Source: Trichobilharzia szidati (lineage: Eukaryota > Platyhelminthes > Trematoda > Strigeidida > Schistosomatidae). From it: a stretch of DNA of 64,000 nucleotides. The notes under the pieces are model-generated. The model did no database searches. It saw only the letters and a list, made by a program, of their open reading frames with translations, and was not told the origin of the DNA. The stretch spans positions 27,660,977 to 27,724,976 of the forward strand of contig OX235271.1 in assembly GCA_944472155.2 (NCBI GenBank), read 5' to 3'. Made by a program: the position numbers and the translations under genes. Positions 32,430 to 43,989 of this stretch are shown here, piece after piece (the stretch's first letter is position 1; every line of letters begins with the position of its first letter).

Positions 32430-32700
32430 CGCTTTATTTCTATCACTTCTTTTAGTTGCGTCGTATTTTTGTCAAATAATTGTGTTACTTAAATAGGTAG
32501 ATAAGTAGCAAGATTAAAATTAGCATATTTTCGTATACTGTCAACTTTCGCTAAAACGATGTCAGAGGTGAAAAAAATATCTCAGCTGATTGTGTGAGAC
32601 AAACAAAACGATGTTTGTGATAGTGTGAAAACCTTAAGCATTTTCTTCAATCTCCAAAGGGAAAACCACTATCAGAGACACTAAGGTTGTGGAAATGCAT
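32430..32700 (+). repeat. Dispersed repeat Y
   Basis: Similar to 19110-19345: 'aaaatatctcagctgattgtgtgagacaaacaaaacgatgtttgtg' and flanking blocks. Identity unknown; only two copies seen. Confidence 0.5.
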
Positions 32701-32712
32701 ATAAAAAGTTAA

Positions 32713-34048
32713 ATTAATAATAATAATAATCTTTTGCATTATTCCAAAAACAGTACTCATGATACAGCAAGGAATTTTCAGCATTCAGTACAATATTGCA
32801 TGTAATTTACTCAAAACGACAAAAACTAAAGAATTACATAATAATGATAACAAAACGTTGTCATAGCAGCTATGTGGCAATTACAGTATGCGATAATGAG
32901 ACAAATATGCATAAAGTATAAAATTATAGTAATAATAGTAATAACAACTAAAATAAAAATAGCAAAGTTATAATTAAACGATAGGAAGGGTGACACAATA
33001 AAATTGCAGAAAGATGAACAATGAAAGGGTCGATTCACTTTGCTAATTACATAGTAACTTATATGTTTCACGTCTAACGGAGTCTTCATCACATAAAATA
33101 CGGGCTAAATACGGTATTGTAGAATTTTTGTACTTAGTGGTTCAAGCAAATAACTTCTTATATTGACTTCTCGTCCTACCTGATGAGATACAAGGGGATA
33201 GTTTTAAATAAAGGGGGTGCAGAGGTCTGACAGTACGGCGTTTGCCCATTTGTACAGGAATTTATGTGTCTCTCGACTATAATATTGGCAAGCATATGCA
33301 ATGGCAAACCACAAGCCCTACTCACAGCATTTAATACCCTTCGTAATATGACATAGTCTTTTTTAAGAAGCCCAGGAAAGATTAATGGAGAACAGTAGAG
33401 TACATTAGGTAAAATACAGGAGTTTAAAAATTGCAGAACTAAAGGTTGGTTGATACCTTGTTGTCTTAACTTTTTAATGTAGAAGGTAAGACGAAACATT
33501 TTCTTAGAGATCAATAAAATGTGGGATGACCATGAAAGGTCAGAGGAAAGAACCAATCCAAGGTATTTAATGCTTGACTTGGTTTCAATTTCAGAGCCAT
33601 CTATGCTACAGGCATCATGGGAACTAACTAGTTCATGTATGTCACGTCGATGCTTGAAAGTAAAGTTAACTGCCTGACACTTGGAAGGATTTGACATAAG
33701 ACCATTCGACTTAGACCACATGCTGATGTCCAACAGAAAGCTATTAAGTTTGGAGCAGTCAGACTCGGAAGTGATAGGCAGTGATACAGTCAGATCATCA
33801 GCATATTTGACGAAGTTAGTTTCGTTTAACTGAGGCAGGTCGTGTAGGAAGAAAGGGAAAAGAAAAGGAGAGAGGACGGCACCTTGAGGAACACCGGCTT
33901 TTGTAAGCGAGGCAGAAGATTTGCCATTATATGCGGTATACTGCATTCTATCAGAAAAATAAGAATGCAACCAACTCTTAGCCCAGGATCCTGTTTGCGT
34001 CAACGAAAGCTTATTCAATAAAAGGCCCCTAGGTACAGAGTCAAGAAT
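32713..34048 (-). mobile_element. CR1-like LINE, 5'-truncated
   Basis: (AATAAT) tail at 32713, 'gcattattccaaaaacagtact..gaattttcagcat' tail block, then reverse transcriptase coding on the minus strand to 34048. An SM-alpha copy lies just upstream. Confidence 0.85.
33176..34018 (-). pseudogene. CR1-like reverse transcriptase fragment
   Basis: This is 280 codons starting within the post-motif-A helix: WLHSYFSDRMQYTAYNG, motif B AGVPQGAVLSPFLFPFFLHD, motif C FVKYADDLTVSLP, SNGLMSNPSKCQAVNF, KYLGLVLSSDLSWSSHI, FPGLLKKDYVILRRVLNAVS. A frameshift near 33210 ends it early; the upstream part is lost. Confidence 0.85.
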
Positions 34049-34059
34049 TAGTTTGTAGG

Positions 34060-34260
34060 GACTCGATTTGTTTCAAGTTAGACCACGGATTGATATGAGT
34101 TAGACAACCATTAGAAACTAGCACAGGAGTACTGGACAGCTGTTTCATCCTAGTTTTGTGAATCATCGGCAGCACGCACCCACTGGGGGTTCGAACTCAA
34201 GACCTTCCGGTTACAAGACAAGCTTGTATACCATTCAGCCACTGAGATCCATTGAGACAT
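34060..34260 (-). mobile_element. SM-alpha-like SINE, 3' part
   Basis: Minus strand: tRNA-like segment with 'ggttcgaac..' reversed at 34190-34250, then a hammerhead segment 34175-34129 (stem I GTGCTG/CAGTAC, core CCGATGA, stem II eroded) and a short tail. Confidence 0.75.
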
Positions 34261-34639
34261 AAAAACAAAGAATTCATCGAACAAAATTCTCCTTCAGACG
34301 ATTGCATTTTCATAGCTGTACAATCGTATATACATATGTATGAATTGAAGTAGACAATAATAATCAGTTTTATTGTGTGTTTGTGTGTGTGTGTGTGTTA
34401 AAGTTTGACAGTGAGTGGAAATACTGAAGTGCTATAACATTCTTGTGTAGGATCATGAGTCACAATTGATTAGATATATGATTTAATAGTGTGAAATATT
34501 CCCATATTATGAATTAAAAGTCAATCTGAACGAAGAATATTCTTTTCAATAATTTCTCCTCCTTAAGTTCTGACAATTATAAAATATAATATTTGTTATA
34601 AGTTTCTAGACCGTAGATGTTACCAACTTCCTGGAATAA

Positions 34640-35400
34640 TATTTGTTGTCGTTACAATAATGATAGCCAGTTATCCAGCGGATACATTTGCCACTCATAT
34701 TCGGCGCATATGTAGCCCCGATACTGTGGAAGATGAGTTATATATTTTGAGGAAAATCCTAATAGAAAATGGATTTCCACCACGTTTTATAGATAAGAAT
34801 ATACATGCAAATCCTAAGAAACGTGACATATCAACCGTACTCAAGAAAATACTTTACATGGGCTTGGAATTCAAAAGGGACTTAGCTTCCGATATCATGA
34901 AACAAAGGATATCACAGTCCCTGAAAAGAACATTCCCTGCTGCATCTCTGAGAATAGCGTTTACTAGTCGACCATTACTGTTCAATAACCTGAAGGATAA
35001 GATCCCGCTGTTGACCAACTCTATGTGTGTTTATCAATTCACCTGCTCATGTAGAGCTAGTTATATCGGTCGTTCGACTCGAGTTTTGTCCAAGAGGGTG
35101 CAAGAACACTATCCTGCATAGTTATGAAAAGGTGGAAGTGGGGCAATTAGAAGCGCAATAATGGAACATCTGGTCAATAATGATCACCCTTTCTCTATAG
35201 CCTCCGCCTTCAAAGTCATCTACAAGGTAAAGAGTAATTTACCCAAATCCCTACGTACCCGACTAATCTGTATTGCTGAAGTCATCTTTGGCTATCGAAA
35301 CAGAAAAGGCAGATTTCTGTATGCAGAAAAAGTTCGTTCAACCCCTCCAACTTTCATGGTGTTAATCCCTCTATGCTGAAGTATGGTAATCCTTAACCAA
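34640..35400 (+). pseudogene. PLE linker and GIY-YIG endonuclease with two nonsense codons
   Basis: One frame from 34660 encodes IRRICSPDTVEDELYILRKI, GFPPRFIDKN, LKRTFPAASLRIAFTSRPLL, CVYQFTCSCRASYIGRSTRV and VQEHYPA. Then TAG (35119-35121) and TGA (two codons on), after which the same frame continues with IMEHLVNNDHPFSIASAFKV and IAEVIFGYRNRKGRF to 35379. Apart from those two stops the domain is collinear with the family, so decay is recent. Confidence 0.85.
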
Positions 35401-35788
35401 ATGTTGGCTGTACCAGTTTTTCTCTTCGTTTTGTCAATTCGATTTGTATTCTCTTCCTTTATTACTTCAATTTTTACTACTGCTACTGTTCTCACATTAA
35501 ATTGTCCTCGGTATTATTTCACTTGTTCCACTTGTCATTCTAAATCAATTCCCTTTTTACAACATTAAATTCTATACTATCCATCCTATGAATTATTCTA
35601 TATGTGACATTAATTTGCTTTGCCACTTGACATTTAACTACGATTATAATCACAAACATTCTAGTTTTAATTGCATTTCATACTATTATTATTTCATGTA
35701 TTCTCACCTTTGACCTAATTCCCTCACCGGATATAATTTCTTAAAAACCATTTATATACGATTGTATAGCTTGATAATAAATTCGTTA

Positions 35789-35982
35789 GATAAAGCAATA
35801 AGAAGACGTAATTTGTCTGAATCGTGTAATGTATTTGCGCAACACATTTCTCTCACCTCTTACCTCTTTATTAATTTCATATATATTCCTATGACAAGTC
35901 CGTGTGTGATCAGATTGTTCGAAATGTGTTGCGCAAATACATTACACGATTCAGAAAAATTACGTCTTCTTATTGCTTTATC
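35789..35982. repeat. 61-bp inverted repeat with 72-nt loop, containing a hammerhead
   Basis: Arms 35789-35849 and 35922-35982 match at 60 of 61 positions. The right arm and loop together contain the hammerhead at 35901-35948, so the left arm is an antisense copy of its 3' part. The right half plus loop also occurs at 51895-52035. Confidence 0.9.
35901..35948 (+). ncRNA. Hammerhead-like motif, G3-C8 core
   Basis: Stem I CGTGT (35901-35905) pairs with ACACG (35944-35948). Core GTGATCA (35906-35912): otherwise CTGATGA with C3 to G and G8 to C. Stem II GA-TTGT-TC (35913-35920), GAAA (35921-35924), stem III ATGTG..TTGCGCAA..ACAT self-complementary, cleavage nucleotide T35943. Confidence 0.68.
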
Positions 35983-36089
35983 TAAGTTCATAAAGGGAAC
36001 TAATTGTTTTAAATAAATTCGTTGAAAAGAATTTCTTCGCTGAATCATTTGTTTTGATTTTCTATATGTTACAATGGGAATTTTCCATG

Positions 36090-36845
36090 ATTTAAAAATA
36101 GCAAGGACACATTTTTAACGTAGAATAACAGATTGGTTTTATGGGGTGTCAAAATAAATAGTCGTGTTTGTCTGACAAACGTGCTAGGCTGAAATCGATT
36201 ACAAAATATTGTAAAATGGGAGACAACGATGGTGGTGATTAGTCATAATAGATTTGTGGAGTGTGGGGTAGGAAAATTGACAAGTCAGTTCAAGGTTACA
36301 AAAGGTGTCAGGTGACTGGCTAGTACAAAGTCGTATGCATTAAATAGGAGATAGTAAGACTGCAATGAGATGTTCATGGGGAAATAACGAATGTATGAAA
36401 TGAAACAGATACTGGCATATATTTAGAAAAGAGATAATATCACTAACAATAAGTCCGGGCAGTTTAAATGGAAAATTCGACAGTATTGACAGAATGTTTG
36501 CATGAAGGGCATAAATTATGACGAATAATAATAATATCTGTAATAATAAGTAATGGAAAAAAACCAAGAGGGTTCAGGGGAAGGAGGACTCTTGGTGAGA
36601 AGAAGAATCATCACTGCAAGTTTGGCTACGGTAGGAACAGTGTCTGGGCGTGTTCTTTGTGGATACAAACTTTCGGATTAGTCGATCTTGGTGCAACAGC
36701 TTTAGTTATGTGTAGGAGACATAAGAGAACTGTACGTGACAACGACTTCGGAATTCGGTACACAACCCTGAAAGTTGTGTCGACGTCGATGCTATGTCCA
36801 GTATCGACCAAGTGTGACAGGATCGAGCTTTTTATGCACTTAATA
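36090..36845 (-). mobile_element. PLE family C 3' end, copy 2
   Basis: Collinear with 28918-29690. The GIY-YIG C-terminal half reads from about 36830 to 36626 on the minus strand (HLVDTGHSIDVDTTFRVVYR, LHITKAVAPRSTNPKVCIHK), followed by the UTR down to 36090. Confidence 0.82.
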
Positions 36846-37016
36846 CAGGACATAGCATCAACGTGAACACAGCTTTCAGGGTTATGTACCGTCACGTACA
36901 GTTCGCTTACATCTGCTACACATAGCTGAAGCTGTTGAAATAAGATCGACTAGACCGGAACTTTGTATCCAAAAAGAAGACGTCCAGACGATGTTCCTAC
37001 CGTGGTCAAACTTTGA
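36618..37016. repeat. Inverted duplication of PLE GIY-YIG C-terminal half
   Basis: Positions 36618-36799 (minus sense) and 36848-37016 (plus sense) are inverted copies around a 48-nt spacer, with a small deletion in the right arm near 36890. Both end at the 'caaactt..cgatgg' edge, where an independent plus-strand PLE begins. Confidence 0.78.
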
Positions 37017-37923
37017 TCGATGGGTTATCCTAGTAGATTTGTAAGGAGACACGTGAACACCAGGTACAGTAAAGAGAAACTGACAACAGTTAAAAAGAAA
37101 CAACTGTTCATGAAACTGCAATTTAATGGGGATGTGGCTAGTGAAGTCTTACATCTGAGATTATCGAGAGCAATAAAACGGACTTATACTGCCGCCACCC
37201 TTTATTTGTCATTTTCCAGCCGACCAATTATGATTGCTCAAGCGAAAGAAAAGCTACCTAGCTGTGCCACTTCTATGTGTATCAACAAATTCAGTTGCTC
37301 CTGTGTAGAGAGCTAAATAGGGCGAACAACTAGACAGCTTAACAAACACATTAATGAGCATCTTCCTTCATGGTTTGGAAAAGGCCAAATAAAATCTGTA
37401 AAGAGTTCTATTTTGGCTCATTTGATTGATAGTGGTCACCAAGTGTACAGAAATAGTGCCTTCAAAGTTATCTATCGCATACCATCGAGCCGTTCGAACG
37501 GAATTCGAGCGCACCTTTTACACATAACCAAAACTATGGGAATTCGAGAGAACAATCCTAGACTTTCGATACAAAAGAAGTTTGTTCTACCTTTGTCTCT
37601 CCTTTGGTCTAGGTGAATTCTAATCAAAACCCTCCCACCCCTTCCTATTTTCCATTTCCTTCGTTCCTTTATGATATTTATTTAGACTCTGATTATCTGT
37701 CCATTTCACCTTTAGTATTACGTACATTTTAAGATTTGACCTAATTTATTTACTGAATTGTCTACATATGCACATATTACTACCTTCGTTATTCTTATCG
37801 CCGCCTGAATAAACCTTATTATGAATAATTTTGTTGATATGATTATGAACAATAAATTTTGTTCGAAACGTCATCCAGTAAATAATACTGTTTCACTGTG
37901 TGATATATCTAATAAACAAACTA
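37017..37923 (+). mobile_element. PLE 3' part with GIY-YIG and hammerhead-bearing end
   Basis: Coding 37020-37616: GYPSRFVRRHVNTRYSKEKL, LSRAIKRTYTAATLYLSFSS, CINKFSCSCVES, TAA in place of a residue in the YIG motif (about 37314), then RTTRQLNKHINEHLPSWF, HLIDSGHQVYRNSAFKVIYR and LSIQKKFVLPL. The UTR ends at 37835-37923 with the 'ttgatatgattatgaacaat..cgaaacgtcatccag' hammerhead-like segment also found at 27925. Confidence 0.85.
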
Positions 37924-37929
37924 ATAAGG

Positions 37930-38760
37930 AAATAGAGTAAAGCTTGAAGATCAAATTGAAAACAACAATATTGTCCGCTTATATGTCTTGTTCTGAAATG
38001 AAATAAAACTAAAATGGAATATGGAATAAAGAAGGATAACAAAGTTTTTATGTGAATTACATAGTAAAATCAACACCATGGTAACGAAAGAAACAGTACA
38101 AATTGTTTTTGTACACAAAGTTCTGATCCCTAGAAGTACGATCTCTGGCTTAATGTATTGTCAAAGCCTCTGCTTTACAAAGCAAATGCACTCATGTCCC
38201 TTTCGGCAAACTTTGTTGGACTTTGTAGACTATATTAAACGATGTTTCAGATGCTGCGTGGTCAGTGTCTACAGTAAGTTGCAATATCAATGAATTAATA
38301 CGTCTAGGTTCTCTTTTCCTCGGTCAAACTGGGAGGTGCTCACGAACTCGGCGGGATATATTTCTCAACGAATTTCCCATGTACCTAGCTCCACAAGAGC
38401 AGGTGAACATATAAATACACTTGAAATTAGACAATTGAGGTAACATTTCCTTGACATGAAAGTGAACCTGTGGACGGCTAGAGTAGGTTATTCGTAAATT
38501 GGCTGCAAAGAACGTTTTTCTCAGTGAGGTCATCAGATGAATTCTAAGTATCTCACTCACAGTGTCACCCCTAAATTCTAAGTTTAGGTGCAACACTTTT
38601 TTAGCTACCTTATCAATCTCTGTATTTCTTCCACGTAATTTGATATTGACCTCTAAGAAGCGTAGTGGATACCCGTTCTGTATGTGAAGGTTTCTTTTAG
38701 TTGTTTGAATTCATTATCAACACTATCTTCACTACAAATTCTCCGCACCTGTGGAGCCCA
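37930..38760 (-). mobile_element. PLE linker and GIY-YIG fragment, minus strand
   Basis: Reading from 38760: RRICSEDSVDNEFKQLKETF, a gap, VLHLNLEFRGDTVSEILRIH, LRKTFFAANLRITYSSRP, CIYMFTCSCGARYMGNSLRN and VREHLPV, then a frameshifted C-terminal half and UTR to about 37930. It meets the plus-strand PLE at 38795 head to head. Confidence 0.82.
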
Positions 38761-38794
38761 ATATTTCACCCTGAACTCTTGTGCATCATTAGTA

Positions 38795-40320
38795 GGATGC
38801 TTACCAACTATGAACAAGGTATAGACTCGATTCTCGACCGACACATGGGTTCACCAGTCTCCCCAATAGTCGCCGACCTTTCCATGAATAGATTCGAAAA
38901 TAACATCTTTTCAAGCATACTCACTCCTAAAATATGATTAAGATATGTAGATGATACTTTTGTAGTACTAAAACGAGATCTACACAATTCATTCCTGGAG
39001 AAAATAAACTGTGTATCTCCCAGAATCCAATTCACTTCGGAAACAGAATCAGACGTCGGTGAACTACCATTTCTAGACTGCCTAGTTAAGAGAAGGGAAA
39101 ACGGACATTTTAGTATATCCATATTCAGGAAGAAAACCCACTATAATAAATATTTAGACTTCAAGTTATCACACCCTATCAGCGCAAAGATTTCAGTTGT
39201 TTCAAGTCTTCTTAGACGAGCACACTCTCTGATAACCGACGAGAAACAAAAAGAAGGAGAAATATCAAACATTACTGAAACTCTCAAGCAAAACAACTAC
39301 CCCATGGAACTTCACCAACAAAATCAACATAGACATTAAGTATGGCCGAAAACGCATTCCGAAAGCATGGACCTCGACAATCGTCATCCCATACAGAGCA
39401 GAGACGTCAGATGATATCAGAAGAGTACTCAATCAGCTCAACATTAGAGTTTTCTTTAAAACATCAGACACACTACGAAACAACCTTGTCCAAATAAAAG
39501 ACCAGGTCCCTAAAGATTCTCCATCTAATTGTGTTTATAAAATAAAATGCTTGCTTGGAATGTGATGCGATATACATCGGACAAACCTGACCAGATAGAA
39601 ATCAAAATCAGAAGTAATGAACACTGTAGAGCATCTGTTCGACCACCGAGAAATCCAGTTGAACTGGAAAAACTTGAAAAATCATCAGCCATAGGTCTAC
39701 ATGCTATAGAATCAGGCCACAAAATTGATTTTGACAATATGAAATAATCCACAAAAACTTCAGGAATCATAAAGAACGTTTAATATCAGAAGCACTTCAT
39801 ATCAAGTGGAATCTAAATTGTCTACATAGGAATGATGGACTAAAACAGAATCTGACCTGGTTACAACACCTCCCTCCCCCATGAAGTGACAAAATCAACA
39901 CGAATGTGATAAGCAAGTTCACTATGTAAACACACACTGCCTTTATAATTTTAAACACTGATCAAATCCAACAATCCACACTTGGTTTTGTTATCTTTAC
40001 CAATTGACCAGCTTGACAACGAAAAATGACCCCAGTCTAACGAACGATGATCAAGTTAGTAAACTTTGTTTTGATATCATAACAGATGTACTATTACCTT
40101 TGTTATTTGGTTTGGTGATCTTCATTGGTATTTTAACTTTCAATATGTCCCTTTAACTTGACCTAAGTCTATTTTCTCACCCCTTAACTCTTTGTTATAT
40201 ATATGCTGAGATTTTGTAAATTCCGGTTTAATAATACTTTGATAAAGCTATTAGCAGCATTAAATAGCGAAACGTCAGTAAAAGCAGCAATATCGTTTTA
40301 TTTTTCATTCATTGAGAAAT
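38795..40320 (+). mobile_element. PLE family B, copy 1
   Basis: Starts in reverse transcriptase motif B (HMGSPVSPIVADLSMNRFE), one stop, then motif C RYVDDTFVVLKRD (intact), LPFLDCLVKRRENGHFSISI, linker with frameshifts, GIY-YIG remnants (KSSAIGLHAIESGHKIDFDN) and a 3' end at about 40320. It is highly similar to 52905-54275, over the whole shared length. Confidence 0.88.
40235..40280 (+). ncRNA. Hammerhead-like motif, U3-A8 core
   Basis: Stem I TACT (40235-40238) with AGTA (40277-40280). Core TTGATAA (40239-40245), extra A40246. Stem II GCTATT (40247-40252) with AATAGC (40263-40268), GAAA 40269-40272, minimal stem III ACGT, cleavage nucleotide C40276. Positions 3 and 8 are T and A. Confidence 0.62.
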
Positions 40321-40357
40321 ACAAAAACCTTAATTATAATGAATATTATACACCTAA

Positions 40358-40545
40358 TGCGTCGGTGGCACAGTGGTTAGGACTCTCGCCGACCATGCAC
40401 ATGGTCCGAGGTTCGATTCCCTGCCGAAGCACACACGATATCTATGGTCGGCCTGCAAAATTTGGGCTGCCGATATCCATGCTGAAAATTCCATACTTGT
40501 ACTGAAAATACGGTGTGGCATCAAGCTGTAAATCAAAATAAATCA
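40358..40545 (+). mobile_element. SINE-B: tRNA-like head with CR1-like tail
   Basis: The head 'gcgtcggtggcacagtggttaggactctcgccgacc..gaggttcgattcc' is as in SINE-A, but the body differs ('cgatatctatggtcggcctgcaaaatttgggctgccgatatc') and the tail 'atgctgaaaattccatacttgtactgaaaata' resembles the CR1-like LINE 3' ends rather than the RTE tail. A second copy is at 43690-43876. Confidence 0.82.
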
Positions 40546-40684
40546 AAAAAATAAAATAAAATGCCCAAATTTTTTCAAACTGTTAAAAGTGAACTTGGTT
40601 TGGACATATATAACATGCCTACAAAACTCAATCGATTTTATTATCCAATAGTGAGCTCTAAAGACAAATAAGGTTAGATGTGTG

Positions 40685-40770
40685 AAGCCAGCAAACTGAC
40701 TCCACAGTGAAACAGCAACTTCAACAGTTCGAAGCCAGATATTCCACTTGTAACGCAAGGGAATAAAAAA
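40685..40770 (+). repeat. SINE-A tail relic
   Basis: 'gaagccagcaaactg..acttcaacagttcgaagccagatattccacttgtaacgcaagggaataaaa' corresponds to the final third of SINE-A. Confidence 0.5.
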
Positions 40771-41145
40771 TTAAAAGCCAAAATAATCATTTTATTTTCA
40801 CAATAACGTTTTACATATATATCAACATCTCCTTTCAATATTTTTTTTAAAGAAAATTTGGTTATTCTATATTGTCATAATTCAAGGTGACAAATAATGA
40901 ATGTAAAACAGATAATGAAAGGTGAACTCAATCACTCATAACTTACATCAACACACAGCACAATTACTTTACTTTTTTTAAAAAAAAGAAAGATTTTTAT
41001 CCATTGAACAATGAACAATGGAAGTCATAATGTACCATATGTATATAAATAGCTCGATAGTTTTTTTGTCTTTTGTTTTTAATTAAAATTCTGATTTTTT
41101 GTTACTCTTTTGTTTTCTTCATTTGCCTTTGTATCCCATTCATCT

Positions 41146-41268
41146 TCAATCAGCTTCATTTAAACTAGCGCTTCGTTTTTTCGCCTCGTCTTCAGCCTGC
41201 ATTTTTTCATATCGTTCTAATGCTGAATTTAACTGAGTCACCATAAGTTCATCAATGATTGGATAAAC
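41146..41268 (-). CDS. PDE9A: PDE9-type phosphodiesterase, last coding exon
   Basis: The terminal exon is 40 codons plus TGA (41148-41146). The acceptor CAG-like 'tttttcaag' precedes 41268 on the minus strand and the exon starts in phase 0. It encodes VYPIIDELMVTQLNSALERY then a charged tail EKMQAEDEAKKRSASLNEAD. The first part matches the last helix of PDE9 catalytic domains (human: LFPMVEEIMLQPLWESRDRY); the tail is family-typical in charge. An ATTAAA at about 41076-41084 on the minus strand and AATAAA near 40791 are possible polyadenylation signals. It continues the exon at 47531 across a 6.3 kb intron that contains RTE, PLE and SINE insertions. Confidence 0.85.
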   Translation of the reverse strand, partial: VYPIIDELMVTQLNSALERYEKMQAEDEAKKRSASLNEAD

Positions 41269-41739
41269 CTTGAAAAAGAGAGAAAAAATAAGAAGAAGTG
41301 AGTGTTTCTTATATGATGCCTGAATAGAGTTTGAAGTCGTATATATGTATATGCAGTAAAATGAAATCAATGGGTTTAGTTCTTTGGATTGAGTTTGACT
41401 GGGTGTATCTCTGATTAACTGGGCGCCAAATTGACGAAAAAGACCTTCTTTTCAATCTACATAAAAGACAGTTAAATTTTTGAAGATGACTGATACACTT
41501 CTGTCTCCAACACAATTATGGAATATATATAATAACTTCTGGAAAGAAAAGGAGCGATGATAGTGGCATGATTGGTACTTTGTTAGAGAGTGATGAAATG
41601 TCGAATTGTATTGTTGACCATTTTATAATATTTGAGAAGTTACATCAGCCTTGATGGATTAATTGTTGATGAAGTCAAAGCAAGGTTGCAAAATTCTACT
41701 GTAACAATAGTCAAATTACATGGTCTCTAATGTAAACAC

Positions 41740-43235
41740 TATATCAAGCTATCGACTCTGCCTACTGACTGGAGGAGAGGTTAACTTGTGAAACTACCAA
41801 AAAAAGGCAATTTAGGACTCTGCAAGAACTGGCGAGGAATCATGCTCCTGTCGCCGCAAAGTAAAATCCTTAGTCGCATCATCTTGGAGAGAATCAAGGA
41901 CGCACTGGATACAGAATTCCGAACAGAACAAGCTGGATTCAGGAAAGGCAAATCATGTTCTGACCAAATTGCAACTCTACGCATCATAATCGAACAAAGT
42001 ATGGAATGGCAATCAAACCTATACCTCAACTTTATACACTTTGAGAAGGCCTTCGACAGCGCAACGTTGACCGCGAAGTAATTTGGAAACTACTCGAGTA
42101 CTACGGCGTACCCCTAATATTCATCAACCCTATTCAACAGCTGTACGACAACACCACATGTCAAGTGATCCATCCAAAACGGAAAACTCAGCGAGGCGTT
42201 TCGAGTAAACACAGGAGTCAGACAAGGGTGCTTATTATCACCAATGATATTCCTCATTGTGGTGGACTGGATTATGCGTAAGACAGTGGGAAACGAGAAG
42301 ACAGGGATATCCTGGACCGACATGAAGAACCTAGAATACCTGGATTTCGTGCGTGGATGATTTATGTTTGATGTCACACAATATCGAAGACTTACAAGCG
42401 AAAACCGACAAACTGGTCGAAGAAGCAGCCAGAGAAGACAGGACTCCAGGTGAACATAGACAAGACGGAGGTTATGAAAATAACCAACCAACCAACAACA
42501 ACAACAGCAGCAGCAACATCCACCGCCAATCACCATCAACAGGAGGGATTTGAAAGAGGTCACTTCATTCACTCACTTATCTAGGAAGCATTGTCTCAAC
42601 TACACGAGGAACGGACGACGATGTCAAATCGAGCGAGAATCAGGAAGGCGAGGAACGCATTCATCAACCTGAAACCAATCTGGAAATCTTCCGCTGTCAC
42701 TCAGCCTGCATCAACAACAAAGTGATTCGGATTTTCAATACAAACGTCAAGTCAGTCAGTTCTTCTATACGGATGGATCAGAAACTTGGCCAGTGTGTCA
42801 CAAAGAATATTTCCAACAGCCTGTTGCAGACCTTGATCAACAACTGTCTTCGTTCGCTCTATACTGAAGATGAGATGGCCGGAAAGAACAAGAACCAACA
42901 AGAAACTATGGGAACAAAGAAAACAAGAACCAATCCCTCGACAAATATGCAGGAGAAAGTGGAGATGGATTGGACACTCGCTGAGGAGGCCGTTGGGTGA
43001 CATCACGCGTCAGGCCAGTGTTCGAGTGGAACCCGGAAGGGAAGCGGAGAGTAGGACATCCAAGGGTGACATGGAGTAGATCGTGTGAAGAAGAGTTGAA
43101 ACAGTATGGATTAACATGGATGCAAGTGAAAAGTATAGCAGAAGACAGAAGTAAGTGGAGACGTGCAGCTGAAGCCCTATGTTCCATTAGGAACCCAAGG
43201 GAACAATAATAAATAATATAATAATAATCGATCGT
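41740..43235 (+). mobile_element. RTE-type (SR2-like) LINE, 5'-truncated
   Basis: The longest RTE copy here, about 1.5 kb. It opens with VKLPKKGNLGLCKNWRGIML (reverse transcriptase motif 1), LSRIILERIKDALDTEF, EQAGFRKGKSCSDQIATLRI, NFIHFEKAFDSA with a small insertion, motif B, then the same 4-nt insertion in the FADD codons and later frameshift as in the 1456 and 12144 copies. It ends 'gttccattaggaacccaagggaacaataataaataat'. It lies in the last intron of the PDE9 gene's antisense strand. Confidence 0.88.
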
Positions 43236-43689
43236 GTACACTCAGCAACAGCGTTAGCTGATTTAGGATTTCGCATTGGAAAAGAGTTGGACCTGAACAT
43301 AACATAATCAGTTTATGAAGTTTTTCATTGTTAGATTTGAGTCTGGCTGCGATCCCCTAGATATTAAGAACGATAGTTTAGAATTGCTCTGCTTGGTGGA
43401 GATCTACTCAAACTTTGTGATGTCTGAGACTCATTGAACTATAACTATTGTTCATGTAATTACTATTTCATCAATGCATCCCTATTTATTACAATCTCTT
43501 CGCATTGCTTAATTTTTATAAGTTTATGGGTGCTTTTGTGAACTGCAGTTAGCTGAACTGCTTCTATAAGACGTCCTACGTTGAAAATTCAATGCCTAAA
43601 GGATTATTTAGTCATTCTTTACAGTCTCAAATAAACAAATCCAGAAACTCCACTAGACTATAACTAAAATTTTGCATATTTTTTTATTT

Positions 43690-43876
43690 ATATTTTATTG
43701 TAGCTTGATTACACACAGTATTTTGGTACAAGTATGAAATTTTCAGCATGCGATATCGGTAGCCCAAATTTAGCAGGCCGAACATAGATATCAGGTGTGC
43801 GTCGGCGGGGGATCGAACCTCGGACCATGTACATGGTCGGCGAGAGTCCTAACCGCTGTGCCACTGACGCACACAT
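43690..43876 (-). mobile_element. SINE-B, minus strand
   Basis: Head at the high end (gatcgaacctcggaccatgtacatgg; acceptor-like gcgtc/gacgc), body 'gatatcggtagcccaaatttagcaggccg', tail 'gtacaagtatgaaattttcagcat' at the low end. Same structure as 40358-40545. Confidence 0.82.
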
Positions 43877-43989
43877 ATTGCATTAACACATAAAATCCGC
43901 TTTGGTGGAAGTGAGTGCTGATTTATAGAGTTTGTTGACAATTCTTCTTAGCGATAATATTTATTATTTTTTCTGTATTTTATGCCTTT

